From: Phaseolus vulgaris
Lineage: Eukaryota > Streptophyta > Magnoliopsida > Fabales > Fabaceae
Reading direction: 5' to 3'
Length of the DNA: 64,000 nucleotides
Assembly: GCF_000499845.2 (NCBI RefSeq)
Contig: NC_023753.2
Coordinates: forward strand, 4,982,791 to 5,046,790
Position numbers and translations under genes: made by a program
Shown: positions 34,415-45,675 of the stretch, piece by piece
Layout of the letters: each line of letters starts with the position of its first letter
Position numbering within the stretch: position 1 is the first letter of the stretch
Notes under the pieces: generated by a model
Told to the model about the DNA's origin: nothing
The model's input: the letters and a program-made list of their open reading frames with translations, nothing else
The model's database searches: none

Positions 34415-36065
34415 AATCCCAAGCTTTTTAACTTCGTTTTCAATGTCTTCCTCATAAGCTTCCCTTTTCAAAATAGATTCTTTTAGCATTTTCTAGCGTC
34501 TTCTCTTCATTATGCTTTTAAAAACTTAGCTAATCTAACATTTTAATTTTATATTTAGCAAAATTTTTCATGCTAATAAACTATATTCTCAACTTTCACT
34601 TTAGAGTTGTTTTTTTTTAAATTTTAGGTTTGTTAATTAGGGTTATACATTGTAATTCAATTATTTGGTTTCTCTCTTAATATTTTATCTTACATGTAAT
34701 TCATGAAACCTTATGTAATTGTTAGAAATCTAACAGCTATGTCATACTTAATCTTAATAATATTGATATTAAATGTCCTTATTTAAAAAAAATTAAAAAC
34801 TGAAATCGATTTAAACTAAAACAAGTTTGATGTTTAGCAAAAAAGTATTATTTTATTTTTCTATTTTTCTTAAATTTATGTTTTACTAAATTCTATATAT
34901 ATATAAATTATTATTCTTGTTATAAAGATTTTAATTAAACATAAAACTATAAAAACTGAATTCTTAATTTTTTTCTTATATTTTTAGTTTTTAAAATAAA
35001 TAAATAATTTTAATAAAAATACATTTTTTTTTCTTAAAAAAAATCACAATAGCAAAAGGAAATTCAGATCCTGAAAAATCAAACTCTAGCTGTTTTTGGT
35101 AACACTAACACACATAAAACGCGAGAATTCGAGTATGTAGAGACACCTAGCATAAGAACAATGTGTCATCTATGTGACTACTATGGCCACTTGTGTTAGT
35201 TGAGAAAAATATTATTTGTTAACAAATAACTCTTGTTGGTTATTATTTTAATGAGTAAAAAAATTAATAAAATGGAAACATTAACGGTATTTTAATTCGT
35301 TTAAATAAAAAAATTAATATGTTGTATTACATATGCATATAGCCATTATCCTGCATCATTATCTGTCACTAATTCAAATTGTGATTATGAAAAAAAAAAA
35401 AGGTAAAACCAGCAAATATCGTTGCTGTCTGATATAAAAATACATCTAGAGACAATTTTTATTGTATTTGTATAAATAAAGTGAGTTTAGACTATATGTG
35501 ATTGATCTATAATCGCGGTGTCGATTGCTTCTTTGCTCTTTAATACTTCTCTTTTAGACGTTAAAACTCATTCTCCTCAATTCCTTAGCACTTGATCGGT
35601 GTTGACATGAAAAATGTATTTTGACGATCAAGTAAGTATTTTGTATAGAGAAAGTATATAGTGAGAATTGATTAAAAACGTCTCTTATTACATAGTGTTT
35701 ATTTATAGTATTGAGTCATTGACCATCTAAACGATGGGCTGAATCTAATATGTATTAGCTAGCTGATTTCTTGGGACATTACCCATATTTGATAGGATGT
35801 GACCCTGATTATCAGAGAGTCTCCATAACTGTTTTAATTGCCATTTATTATAATTGATATAATTGTGCTTTAAATATACTTTCACCTGTTCGATAAGAAG
35901 CACACTTATTAAATTGAAAAATTGATTATCTCCACCCTTATGCTATTATATGCTCACTTCACATAATAAATTTCTCATTTGTCCCTCTTCCAAATATCTC
36001 CAGTTGGTAGTCATAAATCTTAATTACTTAATTTTGTTGCAAGTATATACTTATTTTATAGTAGT
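34415..36065. other. Intergenic, B3 downstream flank and AT-rich DNA
   Basis: 34,418-34,830 is the mirrored flank also seen at 22,000-22,400. From 34,840 to 36,065 I see no gene or clear repeat. Confidence 0.5.
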
Positions 36066-36070
36066 ATTTC

Positions 36071-36345
36071 ACTACAAAAAAAATTATTTTTAACGGGATT
36101 ATATTTGGCGTTTCCGTCAGTTTTAACCCTCGTTAAGTACATTACCCGAGGTTTGATTTTCCCTTGGAAGATCCAACATTGCTAACGGATTACCGACAGT
36201 TTCTACGACTGAAAAATAACTATTTTTCGGTGATTTTGAAACCCTCGTTATTCTCAGCAGTTTTCAAACCTATGTTATTTTCAACGATTTTCAAACTTCG
36301 TTACTTTTAGGAGGTGCAAGCCCCAGAAAATACTATCATTTTTTA
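36071..36345. mobile_element. CACTA-like terminal fragment
   Basis: It starts 'cactacaaaaaaaatt' and is full of short repeats such as 'ttttcaaac.tcgtta' and 'ccctcgtta', as in CACTA subterminal regions. The left arm has a shortened inverted relative at 20,260-20,370. Confidence 0.5.
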
Positions 36346-36501
36346 TTTTTATTTAATTTATTTCTTGAACGTTCCTGATCTAATTAAAAAATAAAAATAA
36401 ACACTTTTGAATTCATTTTGTTATACGAGAATATGAACATTTTAACATTCAGTCGTTTATTTCTTTAAGGTTCATAATCTTAAAAAAGTAAGTAAATATG
36501 A

Positions 36502-36720
36502 TGGAGATCCCACATCGACTAGAGATGAGGATAATTCGTTGTATATAATTTGGTGCAAACCTCACCCCATGAGCCAATTTTATGAGGTTGAGTTAGGCTT
36601 AAATTTCACTTTGTAATATGGTATGAGAGCCATTTTTGAGTCTATTCTAGCGAATGTTTATTAGGCTTATGAGATCACCTGCTATCGGGTCGTTATTTAA
36701 TGAATCAATATTTTTAATCT
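36502..36720 (+). repeat. Third copy of the 'tgttggagatcccac' repeat
   Basis: It begins 'atggagatcccacatcg' and passes 'caaacctcaccccatgag' and 'atatggtatgagagcc', a near match to the tRNA-Met primer-site sequence. This supports an LTR followed by a PBS, as in TRIM elements. Confidence 0.6.
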
Positions 36721-37282
36721 GCTTTATTTTGAATTAATGTTAACAAACAGTTTTTATAAGAAAAAAGAGATTAATTAAATTTTTTTTTTCAATTTCGACT
36801 CATCCAAAATTATTTATGTGTGTATGTATGTTAAATTTCTATCATTGTGAAAATTGAGTAGAAGAGAAAAATACGGATGGACATGCTATAATTAATTTCA
36901 TTTTTTGTAACCTTAATTATATAATTTAGTATTTTCAATAGTATAATTTGAATTTCACATTTTTTTAAGAGTACAATCATGTTTCTCCATTAGTGTTTTT
37001 TTTTCCATTTTTAACTATTTTTTTTAGTGAACATGGCCATGTGACTGTGATGTTATAAATTCTTTTATTTTTTTAAAATTATATTGTTTTAATTTGACTC
37101 CTTGGACATTTTAGTGAATAAATAATATTATAAATATTATAATTTTTTTTTATAAAAAATTCAATAAAAAGTTATATTTATTTCAACAGCCTTTTCGAAT
37201 GTGTTAGCATTTATGTTCAGAGCTTCATTTTTGTAATGTGTAGGATTCATTTTTGCAATGCAAATATTTATATTTATTAGGC

Positions 37283-37620
37283 ATTAATTAAAGATTAGGA
37301 CATTTCATAGTTTATAACTAAGTGTAAATCTTGAAGTTGAGTTAAACTTAAAAGTTCACTTCTCAATATGGTATCGGAGTCATTTAAATCTTATCTTAAC
37401 AAAAGTTTGTTAGACTTATTAGGTCACACGCTATCGGACCACCCATAAATATATTATTCCACGTACGAGCTCTCACTATCAACCTAAGGAGGTGTGTTCC
37501 CACATCAATTAAAGATTATGACATTTGATAATATATAAGTGGTACGTACCTTAGTTTATAAGCTAATTTTATGAAGTGAGTTAGACTTATAGTTTATTTC
37601 TCAATAATATTTTCTCATAT
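37283..37620 (+). repeat. Further copies of the same TRIM-like repeat
   Basis: About 37,283-37,450 contains 'aatatggtatcggagtc', 'gttagacttattaggtc' and 'gctatcggaccaccc'. About 37,493-37,610 starts again at 'gtgttcccacatcaatt' and is shorter. The two lie head to tail. Confidence 0.55.
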
Positions 37621-38609
37621 TCATCTTTTAATATGCGTTATTATAAAATTTTTTACACACAAGTAAATAAAAAAATAACAATAATAACATAAATTAATAT
37701 AGAAAAATAAATATAAGTTCAGATGATACTTTTAACAATGAAGGTGTTATATATAAACTTTATAAGTCTTTCTTTTTAGGATGAAAGGTATTAGTAACCA
37801 TAAAATACGTATATTGAGTTGAGAGAGTTGTTCCAAATGATACTATAAAAAAAAGTCGAATGATTAAGTTTTATCTTTTAAATGGAAACTTATCTGTGTA
37901 TAAACTTGATTTAAATATTTAAATTATATTTTGAATATCTCATATGCAACCTTAAAAAGCATGTGAATAAGTTTTACTAAGTTTAGACGATGATCGTGTA
38001 AGGTTTATAAATGGAATCAATGGCTAAAAAAATAGAGGAGGTACCGTCTCTGTGCTGCAGCAGAGATTGTAGGAAACAGAGTACAATGATCACCATATAT
38101 CAGTATCTGAGGATTGAGGCTTACAGGCTATGAAATCTTCCAACATTGTGGAGAATCTGTTTGAAGTGTGAAGGAAAGTTCTTTTTGGACGAACAGTGAC
38201 TCCATTTGAATTGTAACACGTGTTATATTCCATCTCTTTTGTCCGTGGTTACTGTCCTGACTTATGGTGATTTTCCAGTAGATGGATGATGTGGGGTTGA
38301 ACACCCCTCGAAATAGCTTTAAAGGAGAATAGTCAAATAAATTATACTGGAGAATTTTTCATGACAAATTGGTTGGATAGATGCTTAGTTAAGGAACAGA
38401 GCAGGTTTTCTTCGTATAAAAATTATATTTTTATATATAAATTGGACTACTCAAATGTTCTATTTATTTATTTATATTTTTTTATTACTCATAATAAATT
38501 GGAGTATTTTAAATATTTTATTTATTTATTTATATATTTTTTATTATTGAAAAAAAAGGAGTAAATTTAAAAATGAAAATCTTATGATTTGTCTTGAGAT
38601 TGATGTCAA

Positions 38610-39365
38610 ATTAGGAATGACAAATTGGGGTAATCCGATCCACAATCTACTTATTTCAACCTGTTGATTCGTCGACATAACTTGTAGCCTGTACGAACCA
38701 AGTGCAGGGCAGGCTGACCCGCATAATCTGCTTATTTTAAAAATTAAATTTTTTTTATGCATCTTCATAATTTTTTATGTAACCCATATTCTGGTAATAT
38801 TTTTTTAAATATTTAATATTTTTTTTGTCTTTCTAAAATGCATAGATGGTTTAGGTTTCAATATTCATTAAATACTAAAGGTAGTAATGAGACCTTAGTC
38901 TTTTTTTATAATAAAATTTAAATATAGTATTATATATATATTTATATGATTTTTCATTATAATAGTAATCATGTATCTACATGTATTACCTTAATTTTTT
39001 TTTATATATATTTAATGAAGTATTTTATTAGTTAATTTATTAGTACGATAGAAATTCAAATTTTACTGAAAATCAAAATATTATTATAATTTTTTTACCC
39101 ATATCTTATTACACTTGTCGTGAAAATAACACTATGAGACCATTTACCTAATGCATCTAAATAAGAAAAAAATTAACTTAATAAACAAAAATTATTAAAA
39201 AATTATTTTGTATTAATCTTTTTTTTAAAAAAATCTTATGTGGATTGGCCCGTAGGACCGTGGACTAACTCGCATGCTGGGCGGACCAATAAAATTAATA
39301 GGCATATTTTATGTAGGACAGATCAAGTATGAGGTGGGTTGACCCGCACTGTCATCCATATCTCA
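38610..39365. repeat. Probable non-autonomous DNA transposon with inverted ends
   Basis: The left end reads 'aatgacaaattggggtaatc' then 'gggcaggctgacccgc'. The right end reads 'ggtgggttgacccgcactg' then 'tcatccata'. The 'gcgggtcaacc' motif is present at both ends in opposite orientation. Inside it is A/T-rich with no coding region. Exact ends were not found. Confidence 0.45.
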
Positions 39366-39891
39366 AACCTCATGTTATTTAGTAAATGGAAAGACATGAA
39401 CTTTAAAATTTTTGGATGCTTGTTTAATATATATCATTTAAGTTATGCTTTGTTGCTAATTGTTTATGCTTTGTAGCATTTAATATAATATATAATAGAC
39501 ATATAATTTGGTCATAGTTAGTTATGCTTTGTAACATTTTATATTTTCTTCTATAACTAACTAACCGTATAACTAGTTGTTTATGTTATTATAACATGTA
39601 ACTCAAATATTTTACTAACATTGATCATGCTTTTTTAAGTAAATTGGTGGTTTTGACACTTATGGTTAGTTAACATAAGTGAAATTGGTCGAAAAAGAAA
39701 AAAAGAAAGTGAGATGAAGATGGATAATATTTAATTTAATGATAGTTAATAATTGGAGGAAAGGAGGATAAGGACATGAATAACAATATCATGTTCTCTT
39801 GTTAATGAGAAAGCCTCATTGATATTTTTTCCAACCTATGCTTCAAAGCTTTGATACCTTAATGAAAACTTTGCATTTCTGCTTTATAATC

Positions 39892-40683
39892 TTTCTCCAA
39901 CTGTGCTTGAACCTTCCTTGAGAATTGTGGTGCTTCTGCCCAAGATGATTCTGGTGCTTCTGCATGTGCTACTATCATATTTGTTGCATGGTACAGTTTA
40001 AAATCACAAACTCAAGGATAATAAATATTTATAAAATTCACATACACATAAACATAATCAATCTTCTTCACGTCTATATACTACAATAACTATTTTAAAT
40101 GATAATAGTTTTTTTTTTAATTATGTAAAATAAACTGTTATCTTGTATATAATATACACTAAAATAAACTGATAATAAATAAAGAAATAAAAGGAATCAC
40201 ATTATCAACCCGCTAGGTAGTATTGCTATCTTCGTTTAAGATATAATCGCAACTTTTTAAATAATTCCAATGAAGTGGAAAAAAAAAGTGTCACGGATAA
40301 TATAATGTCTTATTTTCCTTAAAATTTTTGTTGATAGTGAAATCTAAACCCAAAAATGAAGAAGAAATGAATTTCTTTATATTCAATATTGTTGATTGAT
40401 TAAAACAATTGAGACTTTATTAAACTTTGTTATTCCAATATTCCACATAACATACAAAACAATAATCGCACATATATAGATATGTAAATAAATTAACTTA
40501 CTCTTTGCCATTCCTGAGTGTACAACCAAAATTACAAAGGATCGTGCAAAAGTTTGAGGGGTGTTCTCCGCAGAAATCTGAGACACAATGGTCCAAGCAT
40601 GGAGTTAGGGATTCTTGAGCATCAACTATTGTAGCAGCTATGAGGCACACCACCAACAACAATGCAGCGTACTTGTTTGCCAT
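39892..40683 (-). pseudogene. Cysteine-rich peptide A3, probably damaged
   Basis: Exon 1 (40,683-40,502, minus) keeps the signal peptide and all six cysteines with the A spacing (x3, x4, x7, x3, x3). Relative to A1 it has lost two bases just before the donor site, so the intron would be phase 2. The acceptor 'atgcag' of A1 and A2 has become 'atgcaa'. The nearest later AG ('catgcag', 39,966-39,960) joins out of the ancestral frame. Without splicing, the frame stops right at the donor, still giving a 61-residue Cys-rich peptide. It could therefore be a pseudogene or an altered gene with a lost tail. The exon-2 remnant still encodes 'AEAPESSWAEAP' in the old frame (about 39,960-39,910). Its promoter matches A1, with a TATATAT core at 40,758-40,764. 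Confidence 0.65.
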
Positions 40684-40779
40684 TTTAGTTATTTTTTCCT
40701 GTTGTTGATGGTTTTATTTTCCTCCTTCCCTTACCTTAGTTTTGGAAAATAGATGAATATATATAATTGTGTAAATGGT

Positions 40780-42200
40780 TTATGAACCACAAAAAGAGTC
40801 AATGTCTATTCCTAAAATTTGGGATTCTTGTTAGTTAGAGTATCATATCTTTAAGAGAAGAATATGGAAATGAACTAGTTATTAATTTAAAAAGCTTGCT
40901 TTCTTCCACCTTTCGTCGTCCAACTTCAGTTTGTAGTATGATTAATCAATTTGTCACGTGTCGAACTGAGAAAATATCTATTTTGTAAACCTAATTTGGT
41001 CAAAGAAAAAAAAAACTAGAACCATTTCTTCTTTTTAGCAACAAACAATGGCATAAGTTGTGCCTTTCTTCAATGCTCTAAATTTAGCGTAAGATATTGG
41101 AAGTTCTAATCTATTTGTCTATTTATTGTATAAAAAATGCAATGTGTATGATTTCATGTTTGTAGTGACCACTTTGTCATTAGTTTGTGTCCTCCCATAA
41201 AAAACATTGGTTGTACAATTACCTTTGAATTTCACAGGATGCTAGTAGAAGAAAGTATTTCTAAAATCATAAATTCAAACATTTGACATGATTTTCAAAG
41301 CAAAATTTCTTTGACTTGATACCAAATCTTGAAACAATTATTTGATTAAGAGTCTAACTCAATTAGTAAGAGAATATATAAATTATTGTCTAGCCTAATA
41401 GCATTGGATAGAAATAATTTTAGGGTTTATCTGTAAGAAATAATATGCCAAGGAACACAACAAACTTTATAAAGCAACAAAAGTTGCGCATCTCCTCTTG
41501 TACTTAAAAAACTTGGATTTTTCCTTAATCTTAATAACAATTTACCTCTGCACCTCATCAATTTCAAAATTTAATTTCCTTAACATAAAAGTCAATTCTA
41601 GAAATGAAAATTTATAAGAGATTTTTTTTTAAATAACCTTTCCAGAACAACTATTTTACGTTCTAGAATCTAGAAAAACTATTTTGGCTTTCGAAATTTG
41701 ATTTCTGAGATTGATGAGGTGTAGGAAAAAAATTTAAGAATTCGAGAAGAAACACCCTTTTTATTATTATGCAGGCTTGTGTCCTTAACTCACACATTAC
41801 AAATTATGTGAAATAGACCTAAGCGGATCAACAAGTTAAAATAGTGAGTCTGTCTTCAATTTTTATAACAGTCCATGGGTCGGCCTACACGATTTATGGT
41901 GATCTGCATTGCCAACCCTTATTATATGTGGTAAAAGTCACTAAAAAGTCTCTTTTTGAGATTTTGGGATTAAAAGCCTAGGAAGTACAGAAAAAGAGAA
42001 ATATAGCAAAGTCACTAGAGTTGGAAAGTAACAATCTAATAGGAGAGGTAGGAGGACCATTATGTGGATGTAGTTACATATCCCTGAACCTCTATCAACG
42101 ACTCTAGATGGGTGTTAAAGAATGGACATAGCACTACTTGTTGTCAAACTCTTTATATCAAATATATCATATAGGAAAAGTAGCTAAACTGAGTAATTAA
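40780..42200. other. A3 upstream region, then intergenic
   Basis: 40,780-41,520 is the mirror of 9,280-9,990. 41,810-41,925 ends 'gcattgccaaccctta', a hAT-like terminal style. No gene is seen. Confidence 0.5.
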
Positions 42201-42203
42201 GAG

Positions 42204-42880
42204 TTTTTTTTATCAGCAAGAAAGAATGAATAAATAGAACCACTTCAGGGATGACCAAATTCTTATACAAATCATGAAAATAAAGCACACCTCTCCTAGC
42301 AATCCACCTCCAATAGAGAAAGAAAAATCACTACCTAAAAAAAGAAACCAAAGCACTTAGATACAATGCCTCAACTTAAATCATCATAGCTGACAACCCA
42401 AACAAACAAAACAAAGAACACCTATCACTACAAGAAAATCATGAAATAGAAACCAATTTTTAGAGACCAAAATAATTAGTTACAATAGTAACTAAATTAG
42501 AGACAATTTTAGAAACTAAAAAAAAATTTGGTTTCTAAATTAGTTTCTATTATTGTTAAATAGTTTCTAAATTGGTATCTAATTAGCAATCAATGTTTTT
42601 GCTACCAAATTTAGAAACTAAATAATTAGTAGTTAAAATGTTGGTTGCTAATTATATACCAATTTAGAAAATATTTAACAATAATAGAAACTAATTTAGA
42701 AACCAAAATTGTTTTTAGTTTCTAAAATGGTCTCTAATTTAGTTATTATTGCAACTAATTATTTTGGTCTCTAAAAAATGGTTTCTATTTCATGATTTTC
42801 TTATAGTGTATACATAACACCTAACCCAACTTCACAAACAACCAACACTCAACCCACACAAGACGTCCAACCGAATAAAC
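42204..42880 (-). mobile_element. LINE 3' fragment split by a MITE
   Basis: The left end is poly-T, 'atcagcaagaaagaatga' and 'acttcagggatgaccaaat', the minus-strand LINE 3' end. The fragment resumes after the MITE at 42,812 with similar C/A-rich sequence. The right limit is uncertain. Confidence 0.6.
42426..42808. mobile_element. CACTA-type foldback MITE with TSD 'tat'
   Basis: It starts 'cactacaagaaaatcatg' and ends 'catgattttcttatagtg', with 'tat' on each side (42,423-42,425 and 42,809-42,811). The two halves are nearly reverse complements of each other along the whole 383 bp, for example 'gaaatagaaacca' and 'tggtttctatttc'. No coding sequence. A second, split copy lies at 47,985-48,090 plus 54,889-55,128. 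Confidence 0.9.
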
Positions 42881-42984
42881 TTTTTACACATGAGAATTAT
42901 TTCTCTTCTTTGATAAACTTTTTACATTGTAATATTTGTATTCATAGAATATGAAAGCGTGAGAGAGGTTTGTAGTGGAGGATG

Positions 42985-43830
42985 AGGTGTAATGTGGGTC
43001 ACAACATATTCTTACTAGGGTCACCACATACTGTCTCCCTCTAAATTGAGTGAATTTTTGTGCTCACTTCACACTGTCCTACTCTCATGGCCTCTAAAGA
43101 ACTCATTTAACCCACTTTCTCCCCACCTCATGCCTATCCCAACCAACACGAACACTCACTTCCCATTTTCATAAAATTTTTCCTGGATCTCTGTAGGAAG
43201 TGTAATGTGGGTCACCATATATTCATACTAGGGTCACTACATACTGTCACTCTCTAAGTTAAGTGAATTTTTGTGTTCACTTCACATTGTCCTACTCTCA
43301 TGGTCTCTAAAGAACTCATTTAACCCACTTTCTCCCCACTTTCTCCCCACCTCATGCCCCTCCCCAACCAAGATGAACACTCACTTGACATTTCCATGAA
43401 AAGATTCCCTTGGTCTGTGCAGGAAGTGTAATGTTGATCACCACATATTCCTACTAGGATCACCACTTACCGCCACTCTATAACTTGAGTGAATTTTATG
43501 GTTAGTTCACACTAGCCTACTATCATGGCCCTATAAAGACCTCATTTAACCCACTTTCTCCCCACCTCATGCCCTCCAAAACCAACACGGACACTCACTT
43601 GACATTTCAGAAAAAATTTCCCTGGGTATGTGCAGGAAGTCTAATGTGGGTCACCATATATTCCTACTATGGTCACCATATACTGTCACCCTTTAAGTTC
43701 AATGAATTTTTTGCTTCCTTAACAGTGCCCTACACTCTTGGCCTATAAAAACCTTATGTAACTCACTTTCTCTCTACATCATGCCCCACCCAACCAAAAT
43801 AGCTTCAGAAAATGTATTTTTTTTGGAGAA
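42985..43830. repeat. ~215 bp tandem repeat, nearly four units
   Basis: Units begin near 42,990, 43,200, 43,427 and 43,648 with 'gtgtaatgtgggtcacca'. They contain 'aactcatttaacccac' and 'ccccacctcatgcc', and close with 'ctgtgcaggaa'. Divergence between units is visible, the last being the most changed. No coding function is seen. Confidence 0.85.
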
Positions 43831-45220
43831 AAAAAAAATACTAAAAAAGCATACATAGTTACACAAACTAAGTAAATGCAAATATATATTTTTAACAATA
43901 TATTCCAAAAAAAAAAACAAGTCATGCTCCATAAAAAACTAAATAGTAAACTCAGATAACTATAACCAAATCACATTTAAACACAGACTTTAACTCATAC
44001 AAGGGTCAACACATGACAAATAACACAGATCACCCAATACAAAGCACAATATGAATGTTTCACTTAATAAAGAAATGAATAGAAAATGTATTACCTTTGG
44101 TCACCAATCCCTAACCCCACAGTGAGAGAGAAGGTGGAGGAGAAACCTTGAGAAGAAGATGGAAGAGAACGACACAAACAAGAACATGAAGAAAAATGAA
44201 GAAGAATAAAGAAGAATGCGCACACACTTGCAATAACCCATGGAGAATTAAAGGGAACAAAAACGGAACGAACAAAAAATGAATGGTAAGAACACAGGAA
44301 AAAAGAAATAGGGACGTGAAGAAGAAAAGTGAAGAGGTGCCCCAATTTCTTAGCTCTAATTTCTTCACATTCTGACCCTAAAATAAAATGTTAAATCTAT
44401 TCAACACGTAACTCACAACTGCAATAAAATAATTTTGATTGTCACATAGGCGATTATATGGTGAACAAGTGCAGGACCGATTGTTAAACCATCATTTTTG
44501 TATAAATAATGATGAAGATCTCATTACAATAGCATTATATTCATATTAAAGAATAGGAAAAAATTCATATATACTTAGCACTATATTATAATAATATAAT
44601 AATATTTTTAATTAAAAAATAAATTAAATATGATTAAAATATTATTTTATTGATTTGTGAAATAGATTTTTTTTTTATTGATTGTGGTGTGAAAACCATC
44701 ACCGTCCTAAAGAAGAAAGAATATAAGAGTGGTAAGCTGAGTCGACTAGTCTTTTAACGAGGTGTTGGACACTTTGGTAAGTACGTCTTTTGGATATACA
44801 TGGATTCTGTGATCTTGAACAGCTGGTTGATAAAGAAAAGGAAGTGAAGGTGATAACGGAGGAGAGATCCGCTATACACAAGTGATAAGAACAAATTACT
44901 GTCATCAAAACTTGGAAAATTGCAAACGAATGCCATTCAAAACCCACATGGGACATAATTCTTACATACAATTACATTCATTTAACATCTTAAAAAAAAA
45001 TCATTTAACATCTTAAAAAAATTATTATATTGTTTTATTATAATAGGATATTTTGTTCTATTAAAATTTTATGGAATATATGTAATTCTTAAGAATAATG
45101 TTAAGAGTAAATTTTTCAAAATTTATTTGACAAAAAAAATGGTAAAACATATACTATTAAGTTGATTTTTCGTAAAATAGAGACAAATGCAACCGCACCC
45201 TTCTTCAATCACACAAATTT
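43830..45220. other. Intergenic before phaseolin gene 1
   Basis: No gene is supported. Minus-strand open frames at 44,091-44,368 and 44,699-44,971 lack recognisable domains. A short direct repeat 'catttaacatcttaaaaaaa' occurs at about 44,979 and 45,002. Confidence 0.5.
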
Positions 45221-45257
45221 GGTTCAGGTTGTCATGGCACTCTGTAGTCGTTTGGTT

Positions 45258-45574
45258 CATGCATGGATGCTTACGCAAGAAAAAGACAAAGAAAAAAGAC
45301 AAAACAGAGAGATCGCCGCGTCCATGTATGTCTAAATGCCATGCACAGCAACACGTGCTTAACATGCACTTTAAATGGCTCACCATCTCAACCCACACAC
45401 AAACACATTGCCTTTTTCTTCATCATCACCACAACCACCTGTATATATTCATTCTCTTCCGCCACCTCAATTTCTTCACTTCAACACACGTCAACCTGCA
45501 TATGCGTGTCATCCCATGCCCAAATCTCCATGCATGTTCCAACCACCTTCTCTCTTATATAATACCTATAAATA
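45258..45574 (+). promoter_or_regulatory. Seed-specific promoter elements of phaseolin gene 1
   Basis: RY (CATGCA) motifs are at 45,258-45,265 (as CATGCATG), 45,340-45,345, 45,363-45,368 and 45,529-45,536 (CATGCATG). A G-box CACGTG is at 45,352-45,357. TATA boxes are TATATAA at 45,556-45,562 and TATAAATA at 45,567-45,574, about 100 bp before the ATG. RY and G-box motifs are known targets of B3 (ABI3/FUS3-type) and bZIP factors in seed-specific expression of this gene family. Their use here is inferred from the motifs. Confidence 0.8.
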
Positions 45575-45675
45575 CCCCTAATATCACTCACTTCTTTCAT
45601 CATCCATCCATCCAGAGTACTACTACTCTACTACTATAATACCCCAACCCAACTCATATTCAATACTACTCTACT

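Larger units (their letters stand above)
28860..41520 (-). repeat. Right arm of the large inverted duplication
   Basis: Reverse-complement counterpart of 9,256-26,570, with gene order mirrored: tRNA, B2, tRNA with B3, A3. It has its own insertions at about 29,253-29,685, 29,985-30,460 and 32,945-33,180. It lacks the 3.7 kb LINE, A2, the foldback and the small LTR element. Confidence 0.8.

Noticed and set aside
44091..44368. Overlapping minus-strand frames rich in Phe, Leu and Ser before the phaseolin region
   Set aside because: Low-complexity hydrophobic reading of a purine-rich plus strand, with no domain.
45187..45639. A 150-codon plus-strand open frame just before phaseolin gene 1
   Set aside because: It covers the promoter and TATA boxes, and its equivalent before gene 2 is broken by the 49 bp indel.
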